Source: Ruthenibacterium lactatiformans (lineage in GTDB: Bacteria; Bacillota; Clostridia; Oscillospirales; Ruminococcaceae). From it: DNA of 48,519 nucleotides. Location: assembly GCF_000949455.1 (NCBI RefSeq), contig NZ_JXXK01000029.1, forward strand, positions 1 through 48,519, in the 5' to 3' direction. Below are positions 33,591-41,500 of the stretch, piece by piece. The notes under the pieces were generated by a model. That model was not told the origin of the DNA. It worked only from the letters and a program-made list of their open reading frames with translations, and ran no database searches. The translations under genes were made by a program, and so were the position numbers. The number at the start of each line of letters is the position of its first letter. Position 1 is the stretch's first letter.

Positions 33591-33801
33591 CCGGCTTTGC
33601 GGTATGACCGCAAAGCCGCTTACGAACAGGGCATGCCCTGTTCGCCGCGCACGGCGCGGGGTTATTTTGAATGAAAAAGGGGCGTCTACGCGCTAAGAGC
33701 CGCGCTTTCAGCGCGGTTGCGCTCCGACACGCACCTGCGGGCGCAGTCGCCACCCCTTTTTCAAGCTTTTTCCCCGGGCATATCTTTTTCTTTCTTGCTT
33801 T
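33591..33801. repeat. 211-bp hairpin-rich island between the direct repeats
   Basis: There is no supportable gene here. The DNA is nearly all inverted repeats. An 11-bp stem CGGCTTTGCGG lies at 33592-33618. A perfect 20-bp palindrome centred on GGCATGCC lies at 33624-33643. A 6-bp CCGCGC stem (33700-33716) is enclosed by a 10-bp stem GAAAAAGGGG / CCCCTTTTTC (33673-33762). It looks like a structured repeat unit or a remnant of an integrated element. The flanking 34-bp copies suggest it entered at the 3' end of fmt. Confidence 0.7.
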
Positions 33802-33835
33802 TATACGGCAAAAGCAGGAAATTTATTGCAATTTG
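33802..33835. repeat. 34-bp direct repeat, copy 2 (end of fmt)
   Basis: This is identical to 33557-33590. It overlaps the fmt gene: 33823-33834 encodes Lys-Leu-Gln-stop of fmt on the minus strand. Confidence 0.9.
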
Positions 33836-34743
33836 TCACCATTTGTAAACCGGCGGCCGGCGGCCCAGGCGCTGCCTTCCATGGGTCTGCTCCCCTCGGG
33901 CACTACTTCCAGAAGCGTCAGCGCGCCGGACGCACAGGCTACCTTCAGCGGTTTTGTGCTCAATATCTCACCCGGCGCGCCCGCGGCTGCATCGTCACAC
34001 AAAGTGCGCAGCACTTTCACCTTTTTTCCGCCGTACTCAAAATATGCAACGGGCCACGGGTTCAAACCGCGGATGAGGTCGTGCAAACGGCGGGCGGGCG
34101 CGTCAAATCCGAAATGCGCCTGTTCTTTTGTAAGGGGCGGCGCCAGCGTGGCCTCGGCGTCATTCTGCGGCCGCGCCTGTGCCGTGCCCGCCGCGATATC
34201 CTCCATCGCCGCCAGCAGCGTGCGTGCTCCCTCCTGTGTGATGCGCTCAAACAGCTCGCCGGAGGTCTCGTTCTCGCCAATTTCCACCGGGGAGACCCGC
34301 AGGATATCGCCTGTGTCCAGGCCCTCATTTAAATACATAATGGAAACGCCGGTCGTCTTTTCGCCGTTGATAACAGCCCACTGCACGGGCGCAGCGCCCC
34401 GGTATCTGGGAAGCAGTGAAACATGCAGATTGATGCAGCCGTATTGGGGGATCGCAAGCACTTCCGGCGGCAGGATGCGGCCATAGGCCACCACCACGAT
34501 CAGCTCGGGGGCAAGCGCACGGATGTTTTCCGCCTGCGCGGCGTCCCGCAGCGTCCCAGGCTGAAACACGGGGATGCCGTGCGCCATCGCTGTGCGCTTG
34601 ACAGGCGGGGCCGTCAGCACCTGCTTGCGGCCGACAGGCTTATCCGCCCGCGTATAGACACCACATACCGTATGCCCTGCGTCAAGGATCGCCTCCAGCG
34701 CAGCAGCCGCGATATCGGGCGTACCCATAAACAGGATGTTCAA
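33823..34743 (-). CDS. fmt: Methionyl-tRNA formyltransferase
   Basis: The 306-residue enzyme formylates initiator Met-tRNA. It opens MNILFMGTPDIAAAALEAIL and contains the folate-site segment INLHVSLLPRYRGAAPVQWAVINGEKTTGVSIMYL (catalytic Asn-His-Asp core, with the Asp in GLDTGDIL). The C-terminal OB-like domain shows LNPWPVAYF and DGAL-like SGALTLLEVVPEGSRPM. It ends WAAGRRFTNGDKLQ; the last three codons lie within a 34-bp repeat. It follows def by 3 bp. Confidence 0.95.
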   Translation of the reverse strand: MNILFMGTPDIAAAALEAILDAGHTVCGVYTRADKPVGRKQVLTAPPVKRTAMAHGIPVFQPGTLRDAAQAENIRALAPELIVVVAYGRILPPEVLAIPQYGCINLHVSLLPRYRGAAPVQWAVINGEKTTGVSIMYLNEGLDTGDILRVSPVEIGENETSGELFERITQEGARTLLAAMEDIAAGTAQARPQNDAEATLAPPLTKEQAHFGFDAPARRLHDLIRGLNPWPVAYFEYGGKKVKVLRTLCDDAAAGAPGEILSTKPLKVACASGALTLLEVVPEGSRPMEGSAWAAGRRFTNGDKLQ

Positions 34744-34746
34744 TGC

Positions 34747-35280
34747 TCATTCCTCCGTTGCGCTTTCGTCCTCGTCGTCGTGCTCCTGATCCTCATAGAA
34801 GAACTCGGCAAGGTCCATGATGGTAACGCCGTCCAGATGGTTCGTCTCGTGGCAGATGCAGCGCGCCAGCATGTCCTCGCCTGTCAGCGTAAACGGTTTT
34901 CCGTGGCGGTCAAACGCGCGCACGGTCACCTTCTGCGGACGGCGGATGGCGGCGTTATGCCCCGGAAACGAAAGGCAGCCCTCATACTGGAGCACCTCGC
35001 CCTCCTGCATGATGATCTCCGGATTCACGAATTCCAGGTACTTCGGCTCGTAACCCTCGGGCAGCTCTCCGTCCTCAGGCAGGTCACGCTCATCCAGGCT
35101 GACGAACACGCGGCGCATCACTCCCACCTGCGGGCCCGCCAGGCCGTACCCCTGTGCGTCGGCCAGCGTCTCGATCATGTCGTCCAGCAGCTCCGCCAGA
35201 CGGTCGTCAAAGTTTGTAACGGGACGGCATTTCTTTTTCAAGATTGGATCGCCGTCCTGTACGATAGTGCGTAAAGCCAT
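34747..35280 (-). CDS. def: Peptide deformylase
   Basis: The 177-residue metalloprotease removes the N-formyl group from nascent proteins. Motif I is GYGLAGPQVG (the usual GLAAPQ has Gly for the second Ala). Motif II, EGCLSFPG, and motif III, HETNHLDG (HE--H), are intact. The acidic tail DQEHDDEDESATEE is an unstructured extension. The ATG at 35280 (MALRTIVQDGDPIL) has GGAGGG 8 nt upstream. A TTG two codons earlier is open but less likely. Confidence 0.94.
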   Translation of the reverse strand: MALRTIVQDGDPILKKKCRPVTNFDDRLAELLDDMIETLADAQGYGLAGPQVGVMRRVFVSLDERDLPEDGELPEGYEPKYLEFVNPEIIMQEGEVLQYEGCLSFPGHNAAIRRPQKVTVRAFDRHGKPFTLTGEDMLARCICHETNHLDGVTIMDLAEFFYEDQEHDDEDESATEE

Positions 35281-35329
35281 AATCAAATCCCTCCAAGATT
35301 TTCGTTTGCAGCTGATAATATTTTATGTG

Positions 35330-37585
35330 TTAAATGTCTGCGTCCGAATGGAAATCCAGATAAACGGACACTTTTCCCGGCCATCCGGCCGCGTTGTACG
35401 CCGCCAGCGCCTCCCCCATCAGCGCGCGGAAAGCATTGTCGTTGCGGCACTTAAGCGTGAGCTTGTAGCGGTAATGGTTGTTCACCATGGCAATGTTCAT
35501 GGGCGCGGGGCCGAGGATACGCAGCGGAATACCGCTGCGCTGCTGTGCAAGACGCTGCACGTCCGCCGCAAAGGCACGGGATGCCGCCAGCACCTCCGGC
35601 TCCTTCGCACCGGAAAAGCCCGCCAGACAGATGGTGCAAAACGGTGGGTAAAGGTTCAGCCTGCGGAAGGATATCTCCTCTGCAAAAAAAGATTTATAAT
35701 CCTGCCGCGCCGCCAGATTCAGAACCGGATGGTTTGGGTCCACCGTCTGGATGAGCGCCCGGCCCGCCTGAGCCGCGCGGCCGCCCCGCCCCACCACCTG
35801 GGTCACCAGCGAAAAAACATTTTCGAACGCCTTGTATCCCTGCGCAAACAAAAGCTGGTCGATGCCCAGCACGCCCACCAGCGTCACCTTTTCAAAATCG
35901 AGCCCCTTGGCCACCATCTGCGTGCCCAGCATGATATCATATTCGCCCTTTGCGAAGCGGCGCAGCATGGTCTCGTGGGCGTTTTTGCGGGAGGTCGTGT
36001 CCAGGTCCATGCGCAGCACCCGCGCCGCGGGAAACATCTGCGCCAATTCCTCCTCCACGCGCTGGGTGCCGAAGCCCGTATACTTCAGCTTGCCGCCGCA
36101 GGCAGGGCACATCTCCGGCACCGGACTGACGGATTTGCCGCAATAATGGCACAGCAAACGGCCGTCCGCCTTGTGGTACACCATGGGCACGCTGCAGGCG
36201 TCGCATTTCACCACCTCACTGCAGGCGGTGCACATGCCCACTGTTTTGTATCCGCGGCGGTTCAAAAGAAGGATGGTCTGCTCGCCCCGGGCCAAATTGC
36301 GCGAAATTTCATCCGCCAGCGCCCGGCTGACGGACGATGCGTTGCCCGCGGCCAGCTCCTCGCGCATGTCCACCAGCCGCACCTCCGGCAGCGGCATGTG
36401 GTTGTAGCGTTCCGACAGCTCCACCAGCGTATACCGGCCCGTCTGCGCGGCATAGTAGCTTTCCGTGGAGGGCGTGGCCGAGGCCAGCAGCAGCAGCGCG
36501 CCGTGAGCCGCGGCACGGCGCTTCGCCACGTCGTGGGCGGAATAGCGCGGCGCGCTCTCGGAGTGATAGGTATGCTCCTGCTCTTCGTCGATGATAATGA
36601 CGCCGATGTCCGGCAGGGGCGCAAACACAGCGCTGCGCGTGCCCACCACAATGTCTGCGCCGCCGTTTTGGATCTGCTGCCACTGCAGAAGGCGCTCGGT
36701 ATTGGAGAGCGCCGAGTGCTGCACGGCCACTCTGTCTCCAAAAAAGGCTTTCAAACGGTAAATCATCTGCGGCGTAAGCGAAATTTCCGGCACCAGCACC
36801 AACGCCTTGCGCCCCGCCGCAACCGCCTTTTCGATGAGCTTTAAAAACACCAGCGTCTTTCCGCTGGAAGTGACGCCGTGCAGAAGCGCGGCCGCGGGCC
36901 GGCCCGTATCCATCAGAGCCGCCAGGCGGCTGTAAGCCGCCTGCTGCGCCGGTGAAAGCGCGATCGTCTCCTGCGCGGGGCTGTAATCCTCATACAACGC
37001 TACGCTTTTATCCTGAGCGGAAACAGCCAGCACGCCTTTTTTCACAAGACCCGCCAGCACCGCCTTCGTCACGCCCTGCTCTTCCAGCTCCTTCTGTGTT
37101 TTGGGGCCGAAAGCCAGCGCGTCCCAGGCAGCCTGCTGCTTTTCGGTACGGCGCCCCTGCCAGGGGGCGTCTGTGCGCCGGTATACCGGCTCGGTATGGC
37201 GCACAAGCTGCTTTTGCAGCTGCGGTACGGGGCCGGTGTTGACAGCTTTGTACTGCGCTCCGTAGGGAATGATGGCCTTGACCGCCTCGTAATAGGTGCA
37301 GAACGTGTGTTCCTTGAGATAATAGACCAGACGCAGCAGCTCATCCGACAGGCGCGCCTGTTCAGGCGCAGCGTCGTACAGTGATTTCAGCCTTTTGCCC
37401 GCCGCCTCCGGCGCATCCAGTCCGAGCACCACGCCCATCCTCGCGGCCGCGCCACGGCCGAACGGGACAAGCACTATGCTGCCCACAAAAACTCTGTCCT
37501 GCAGGTGCGCCGGCACACTGTAAGAATACAGCTTATCAAAATGAAAGGTGGCGTTGCTGACCGCCACCTGCACGCATTCGGCCAA
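35330..37585 (-). CDS. priA: Primosomal protein N' (replication restart helicase)
   Basis: The protein of about 751 residues has the PriA layout. The N-terminal DNA-binding domain has FHFDKLYSYSVP and GSIVLVPFGRG. The helicase has Walker A LLHGVTSSGKT and a DEEQ box (IIIDEEQEHTY). A zinc module of four Cys pairs (CTACSEVVKCDACS, then CHYCGKS and CPACGG) lies mid-protein. The helicase C-lobe has GTQMVAKGLDFEKVTLVGV and QVVGRGGRAAQAGRALIQT. It reloads the replisome at stalled forks. GGGAGG lies 9 nt before a TTG at 37585; a GTG at 37594 abuts the ribosome-binding site and is unlikely. Confidence 0.93.
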   Translation of the reverse strand: MAECVQVAVSNATFHFDKLYSYSVPAHLQDRVFVGSIVLVPFGRGAAARMGVVLGLDAPEAAGKRLKSLYDAAPEQARLSDELLRLVYYLKEHTFCTYYEAVKAIIPYGAQYKAVNTGPVPQLQKQLVRHTEPVYRRTDAPWQGRRTEKQQAAWDALAFGPKTQKELEEQGVTKAVLAGLVKKGVLAVSAQDKSVALYEDYSPAQETIALSPAQQAAYSRLAALMDTGRPAAALLHGVTSSGKTLVFLKLIEKAVAAGRKALVLVPEISLTPQMIYRLKAFFGDRVAVQHSALSNTERLLQWQQIQNGGADIVVGTRSAVFAPLPDIGVIIIDEEQEHTYHSESAPRYSAHDVAKRRAAAHGALLLLASATPSTESYYAAQTGRYTLVELSERYNHMPLPEVRLVDMREELAAGNASSVSRALADEISRNLARGEQTILLLNRRGYKTVGMCTACSEVVKCDACSVPMVYHKADGRLLCHYCGKSVSPVPEMCPACGGKLKYTGFGTQRVEEELAQMFPAARVLRMDLDTTSRKNAHETMLRRFAKGEYDIMLGTQMVAKGLDFEKVTLVGVLGIDQLLFAQGYKAFENVFSLVTQVVGRGGRAAQAGRALIQTVDPNHPVLNLAARQDYKSFFAEEISFRRLNLYPPFCTICLAGFSGAKEPEVLAASRAFAADVQRLAQQRSGIPLRILGPAPMNIAMVNNHYRYKLTLKCRNDNAFRALMGEALAAYNAAGWPGKVSVYLDFHSDADI

Positions 37586-37630
37586 GCACTCCACCCTCCC
37601 TTTCCGGCTGCCTGTTCCTTTTACATAACG

Positions 37631-38197
37631 CTAGTCCTGCTGGCGCTGCTTCAAAATACGGTAGATCTCGTCCGCGCATGCGTCCACATCGCGGTTCTCC
37701 ACCGAAAAATCATACTCTCTGGCATAGGGCAGTTCTTCCTCTGCCCGCTTGAGCCGGCCGGCAATCGCCTCTTCGCTCTCTGTCCCGCGGCCGCGCAGGC
37801 GGGCGCGCAGCTCGTCCATACTGGGCGGCATGATGAAAATGAGCGTGCTTTCCGGATAAAGCTTTTTGATATTCGCCGCGCCGACCACCTCAATGACCAG
37901 CACAACGGTCGTGCCCCTGTCCAAGCGGGCGTCCACCTCCGACTTGGGTGTGCCGTAATACTTCCCGCAGTAATTCACATATTCCAGCATCTCGCCCCGG
38001 TCGATTTTTTCCTCAAACTGCTCATTGGTAAGAAAATAATAATTTTCACCATCCGTCTCACCCGCACGGGGCGCGCGGGTGGTAGCCGAGACGGATATCT
38101 CGATTTCCGGATGCTTTTGCATCATCCGGCTGACGACAGTATCCTTGCCCGCGCCCGACGGACCGGAAACTACCAGCAGATAACGCTGCTTATTCAT
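37631..38197 (-). CDS. gmk: Guanylate kinase
   Basis: The 188-residue enzyme phosphorylates GMP to GDP. P-loop LLVVSGPSGAGKDTVVSRM, GMP-binding segment SVSATTRAPRAGETDGENYYFLT, and YGTPKSEVDARLDRG match the family; the lid is EEAIAGRLKRAEEEL. The P-loop ends KDT rather than the common KST or KGT, a variant seen in clostridia. The ATG at 38197 overlaps the end of remA by 8 bp. In Bacillus, rpoZ and coaBC follow gmk; here priA follows directly. Confidence 0.95.
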   Translation of the reverse strand: MNKQRYLLVVSGPSGAGKDTVVSRMMQKHPEIEISVSATTRAPRAGETDGENYYFLTNEQFEEKIDRGEMLEYVNYCGKYYGTPKSEVDARLDRGTTVVLVIEVVGAANIKKLYPESTLIFIMPPSMDELRARLRGRGTESEEAIAGRLKRAEEELPYAREYDFSVENRDVDACADEIYRILKQRQQD

Positions 38198-38456
38198 CGT
38201 CGTCCAGCTCCGCTTCATCGTCCTCGTCATTCAGGCGGTTCGCCACCGTCTCGGGCTGTACGGCGGAAAGGATCACATGGTCGGAATCCGTGATGATGAC
38301 CGCACGGGTGCGGCGTCCATAAGTGGCGTCGATGAGCGCCCCCTTGTCCCGCGCCTCCTGCACGATGCGCTTGATGGGCGCGGATTCGGGGCTGACAATG
38401 GCGATGAGCCTGTTGGCACTGACCATGTTGCCAAAGCCGATGTTGATGAGCTTCAT
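38190..38456 (-). CDS. remA: RemA family regulator (DUF370)
   Basis: The 88-residue protein matches RemA throughout its core: MKLINIGFGNMVSANRLIAIVSPESAPIKR, then AKG-like DKGALIDATYGRRTRAVIITDSDHVILSAVQPETV. An acidic tail (NDEDDEAELDDDE) is added. In Bacillus subtilis RemA is a ring-forming DNA-binding activator of biofilm-matrix operons; the role in clostridia is not established. Position between yicC and gmk is conserved. GGAGG precedes the ATG. Confidence 0.94.
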   Translation of the reverse strand: MKLINIGFGNMVSANRLIAIVSPESAPIKRIVQEARDKGALIDATYGRRTRAVIITDSDHVILSAVQPETVANRLNDEDDEAELDDDE

Positions 38457-38573
38457 TTCTGGTTCCTCCTATAACAGTATAGGCAGAGCGCAGGCTAAGC
38501 AGTCCCCCAAAAAAGAGAACACCCATGAAAGACTTCCAAAGCCGCCCGCGTACATGCCGTGTTTTTCAGCGTG

Positions 38574-39452
38574 TCATTCGATGTTCTGGATCTGCTCGCG
38601 TATCTTCTCGATCTCCGCTTTCATATCCACCACCATGCGTGTGATCGCAAGCTCCTGGGCCTTGCTTCCGATGGTATTGGTTTCCCGGTTCAGCTCCTGC
38701 GTCAGGAAATCCAGCTTGCGACCCACCGGCTCGTTCTTCTCCAGAATGTCCCGATACTGCCGGATGTGGCTGCGCAGGCGGACCGTCTCCTCGTCCACGG
38801 CCGTTTTATCTGCAAAAATGGCGGCTTCCGTCAAAATGCGCGCCTCATCGATGTTCGTGTCTTCCAGCAGCGCTTTCAGCTTGGCGTACAGCTTCTCCGT
38901 GTATTTCTGCACACGCTCGGCGCTCGTCTGCTCGATCTCGCCCACCGCCTGCTCCAGATACACCAGACGCGAAAGGATATCCGCCCTCAGCTTCTCCCCC
39001 TCGGCGGCGCGCATGGCGACGAAATTTTCCACCGCAGCCTCAGCCACGGCCTTCACGTCCGCCCACAACTGCTCCTCGTCCGTCTCTGCCTTGCGTGTGG
39101 TGAAGATATCTGAAAAACGCGTCAGCGTGCCCGCTGTGACATCGTTTTCAACACCCAGCGCACTGCTCATCTCGCCGATGGCATCCAGATATCCTTTTGC
39201 CAGGTCCAGGTTCACGCTGATGGAAGCCTCCGGCGCACCAATGTTTACCACGGTCAGCGCCAGCTCTGTTTTGCCGCGGGAGATGGTGGCGTTCACCAGC
39301 TTTTTCAGCTTGTCGTCCAAAAACGCAAAGCTGCGCGGCATGCGGGAGGTGTACTCAAAATATCGGGAGTTCACGCTTTTGATCTCGACTGTGATATCGC
39401 GCCCGCTTCGCTCCTGCTCGGCGCGCCCGTAGCCGGTCATGCTCAGCACCAT
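38574..39452 (-). CDS. yicC: YicC-family endoribonuclease
   Basis: The 292-residue protein has the two conserved ends of the family: N-terminal MVLSMTGYGRAEQE, VEIKSVNSRYFEYTSRMPR, and C-terminal GRKLDFLTQELNRETNTIGSKAQELAITRMVVDMKAEIEKIREQIQNIE. E. coli YicC is an RNase acting on small RNAs. It is the first gene of the yicC-remA-gmk-priA operon. GAGGG lies 8 nt before the ATG. Upstream is a 14-bp AT palindrome (39479-39492), ATAGATATATCTAT, in the probable promoter region. Confidence 0.93.
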   Translation of the reverse strand: MVLSMTGYGRAEQERSGRDITVEIKSVNSRYFEYTSRMPRSFAFLDDKLKKLVNATISRGKTELALTVVNIGAPEASISVNLDLAKGYLDAIGEMSSALGVENDVTAGTLTRFSDIFTTRKAETDEEQLWADVKAVAEAAVENFVAMRAAEGEKLRADILSRLVYLEQAVGEIEQTSAERVQKYTEKLYAKLKALLEDTNIDEARILTEAAIFADKTAVDEETVRLRSHIRQYRDILEKNEPVGRKLDFLTQELNRETNTIGSKAQELAITRMVVDMKAEIEKIREQIQNIE

Positions 39453-39583
39453 AAAACAAGCCCTCTTTCCCCATGATAATAGATATATCTATATTACTGC
39501 TTTTCGCCATTTTTTGCAAGTTTTCTCGCTGTTTCTCCTCCGTGCTCCGCAACGCCCCGGGCCGTGCGGCGGCAAAAGGTACG

Positions 39584-39618
39584 AAAACAGCGCCGTCCCC
39601 ATATGGGAACGGCGCTGT
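39584..39618 (-). terminator. Rho-independent terminator of the carboxyl-transfer operon
   Basis: ACAGCGCCGT (39588-39597) pairs with ACGGCGCTGT (39609-39618), and on the minus strand the stem is followed by TTTTCG. It lies just past the stop of the OadA-like gene. Confidence 0.85.
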
Positions 39619-39628
39619 ATAAAGCTGT

Positions 39629-41032
39629 TTACACCGGATGGGATTTGCCTTCAAAATCGACGTGATCACCGTCGACGCCGGCCAGCTTGTTGTTGCGCTT
39701 CTCAAAGAACTTGGGCGCGACCTGCGGGAACATGGCGTACGTGAGCACGTCCTCCTCCTGCATGACATACTTGCTGGCTTCCGCCTTCAGCTTCTCGATC
39801 TCCGGCTCCAGCAGATCTGCCGGACGGCAGGTGATGGGCTGCTCGTCGCCGAGGATCTGCTTTGTGAACTCGGGGCTGATGGGAGCAGGCGTCTTGCCGT
39901 AGTCGCCGTGAACAAGGCCTTTGAACTCCTTCGTTACCATCTTGTAACGCTCGCCCAGAATGACGTTGAACACCGCCTGGGTGCCGACGATCTGGCTCGT
40001 CGGGGTAACGAGCGGCGGATAGCCGGAGTCCTTGCGCACGCGGGGAATCTCCTGCAGCACGGCGTCGAGCTGGTCCTCCTTGCCCGCGTCCTTCAGCTGC
40101 TTGAGCAGGTTGGACAGCATACCGCCCGGCACCTGATACAGCAGCGTATTGGCGTCCACGCCCAGCATTTTCGGGCTGAGCTGGCCGCTGGCCAGATATT
40201 TCTCACGCAGCTTGGCGAAGTGCTCGCGCACCACGTTCAGCTTTTTCAGGTCAAGGCCCGTGTCGTAATCGGTACCCTGAAGCGCAGCCACAAGGCTCTC
40301 GGTGGGCATATGGCTGGTGCCCAGCGACAGCGGGCTGATGGCCGTATCTATAATATCCGCGCCCGCCTCAATGCCCTTCAGGATGGACATGGAAGCAAGG
40401 CCGGAGGTGTAGTGGCTGTGGATGTCCACGGGGATGGAAACAGTCTCTTTCAAGGACTTCACCAGTTCATAGGTGGAGTACGGCGTCAGCAGGCCGGCCA
40501 TATCCTTGATGCAGATGCTGTGCGCGCCCATCTCCTCCAGGGTCTTGGCGTACTTGGCGAAATACTCGTTGTTGTGCACGGGGCTCAGCGTATAGCTGAT
40601 GCAGCCCTGCACATGAGCCTTTTCCTTAATGGCGGCTTTGATGGCCGTTTCCAGATTGCGCGGGTCGTTCAGCGCGTCGAAAATACGCAGGATGTCAATG
40701 CCGTTGGCAACGGACTTCTGCACGAAATACTCGACGGCGTCGTCCGCGTAATGGCGGTAGCCCAGCATGTTCTGGCCGCGGAACAGCATCTGCAGCTTGG
40801 TGTTCGGCATTTCCTTGCGCAGGATACGCAGGCGGTCCCACGGGTCCTCGTCCAGGAAACGGATGCAGGAGTCAAACGTCGCGCCGCCCCAGCACTCTAC
40901 GGAGTAATAGCCCACTTCATCCATCGCAGGCAGGATGGGACGCATCTCGTCCATCGTCATGCGCGTAGCGATCAGAGACTGATGCGCGTCGCGCAGGGCG
41001 ACCTCGGTAATCTTAATCGGTTTTTTTGCCAA
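39629..41032 (-). CDS. Pyruvate/oxaloacetate carboxyltransferase subunit (OadA/PycB/5S-like)
   Basis: The 467-residue protein has an HMGL-like TIM barrel followed by a conserved carboxylase domain. Metal and catalytic signatures are ITEVALRDAHQSLIATRM, GGATFDSCIRFLDEDPWDRL, LLRGQN-like LQMLFRGQNMLGYRHY, the carbamylated Lys in ICIKDMAGLL, and HSHYTSGLASM. It ends without a biotin domain; that is on the adjacent gene. This subunit carboxylates pyruvate or decarboxylates oxaloacetate through carboxybiotin. It may work as the 5S subunit of a transcarboxylase, with the two upstream genes as partners. No membrane decarboxylase (OadB) is nearby. Confidence 0.93.
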   Translation of the reverse strand: MAKKPIKITEVALRDAHQSLIATRMTMDEMRPILPAMDEVGYYSVECWGGATFDSCIRFLDEDPWDRLRILRKEMPNTKLQMLFRGQNMLGYRHYADDAVEYFVQKSVANGIDILRIFDALNDPRNLETAIKAAIKEKAHVQGCISYTLSPVHNNEYFAKYAKTLEEMGAHSICIKDMAGLLTPYSTYELVKSLKETVSIPVDIHSHYTSGLASMSILKGIEAGADIIDTAISPLSLGTSHMPTESLVAALQGTDYDTGLDLKKLNVVREHFAKLREKYLASGQLSPKMLGVDANTLLYQVPGGMLSNLLKQLKDAGKEDQLDAVLQEIPRVRKDSGYPPLVTPTSQIVGTQAVFNVILGERYKMVTKEFKGLVHGDYGKTPAPISPEFTKQILGDEQPITCRPADLLEPEIEKLKAEASKYVMQEEDVLTYAMFPQVAPKFFEKRNNKLAGVDGDHVDFEGKSHPV

Positions 41033-41050
41033 AATCGTTCACCTCTCTGT

Positions 41051-41464
41051 TCAGTTCAGGGAAACGAGCAGATCGCCCACGTTCACAACGTCGCCCTTGC
41101 GGCAGTTCACGGAAGCAACCGTGCCGTCCTGCGGCGCAACGATCTCGTTCTCCATCTTCATGGCTTCCAGGATGCACAGCACGTCGCCGGCCTTGACGGA
41201 AGCGCCCACAGCGGCCTTCACGTCCAAAATGTTGCCGGGCATCGGAGCCGTAACGGTGACAGCGCCGGTGCTGCCTGCGGCGGCAGGCGCAGCGGGCGCA
41301 GCAGCGGGGGCGGCGGCAGGCGCAGGAGCGGCAGCCGGGGCCGGGGCCGGGGCAGCTGCGGGAGCCGGAGCTGCAGCAACAGGCGCGGCAGCGGCGCCGC
41401 CGGCGGTCTCTTCCACAGTAACGTTATAAGCGGTGCCGTTTACGGTGATATTGAAAGTTTTCAT
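41051..41464 (-). CDS. Biotin carboxyl carrier protein
   Basis: The 137-residue protein begins MKTFNITVNGTAYNVTVEE. A long Ala/Pro hinge (about 22-62) leads to a biotinyl domain with TAPMPGNILDVKAAVGASVKAGD and the biotin-Lys motif EAMKMEN. The layout equals the 1.3S subunit of transcarboxylase and the carrier subunits of decarboxylases. It lies between the CoA-carboxyltransferase and OadA-like genes and would swing carboxybiotin between them. Confidence 0.95.
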   Translation of the reverse strand: MKTFNITVNGTAYNVTVEETAGGAAAAPVAAAPAPAAAPAPAPAAAPAPAAAPAAAPAAPAAAGSTGAVTVTAPMPGNILDVKAAVGASVKAGDVLCILEAMKMENEIVAPQDGTVASVNCRKGDVVNVGDLLVSLN

Positions 41465-41500
41465 GGGATATCCTCCTGTTTATTATCTTTACTATTTCAA

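Noticed and set aside
33624..33643. 20-bp palindrome as a plasmid origin or resolution site
   Set aside because: There is no replication or resolvase gene near; it is better explained as part of the hairpin-rich island.
41269..41390. Short-period repeats that might suggest a tandem or CRISPR-like array
   Set aside because: They are Ala/Pro codons of the biotin carrier hinge, with no spacer-repeat regularity.
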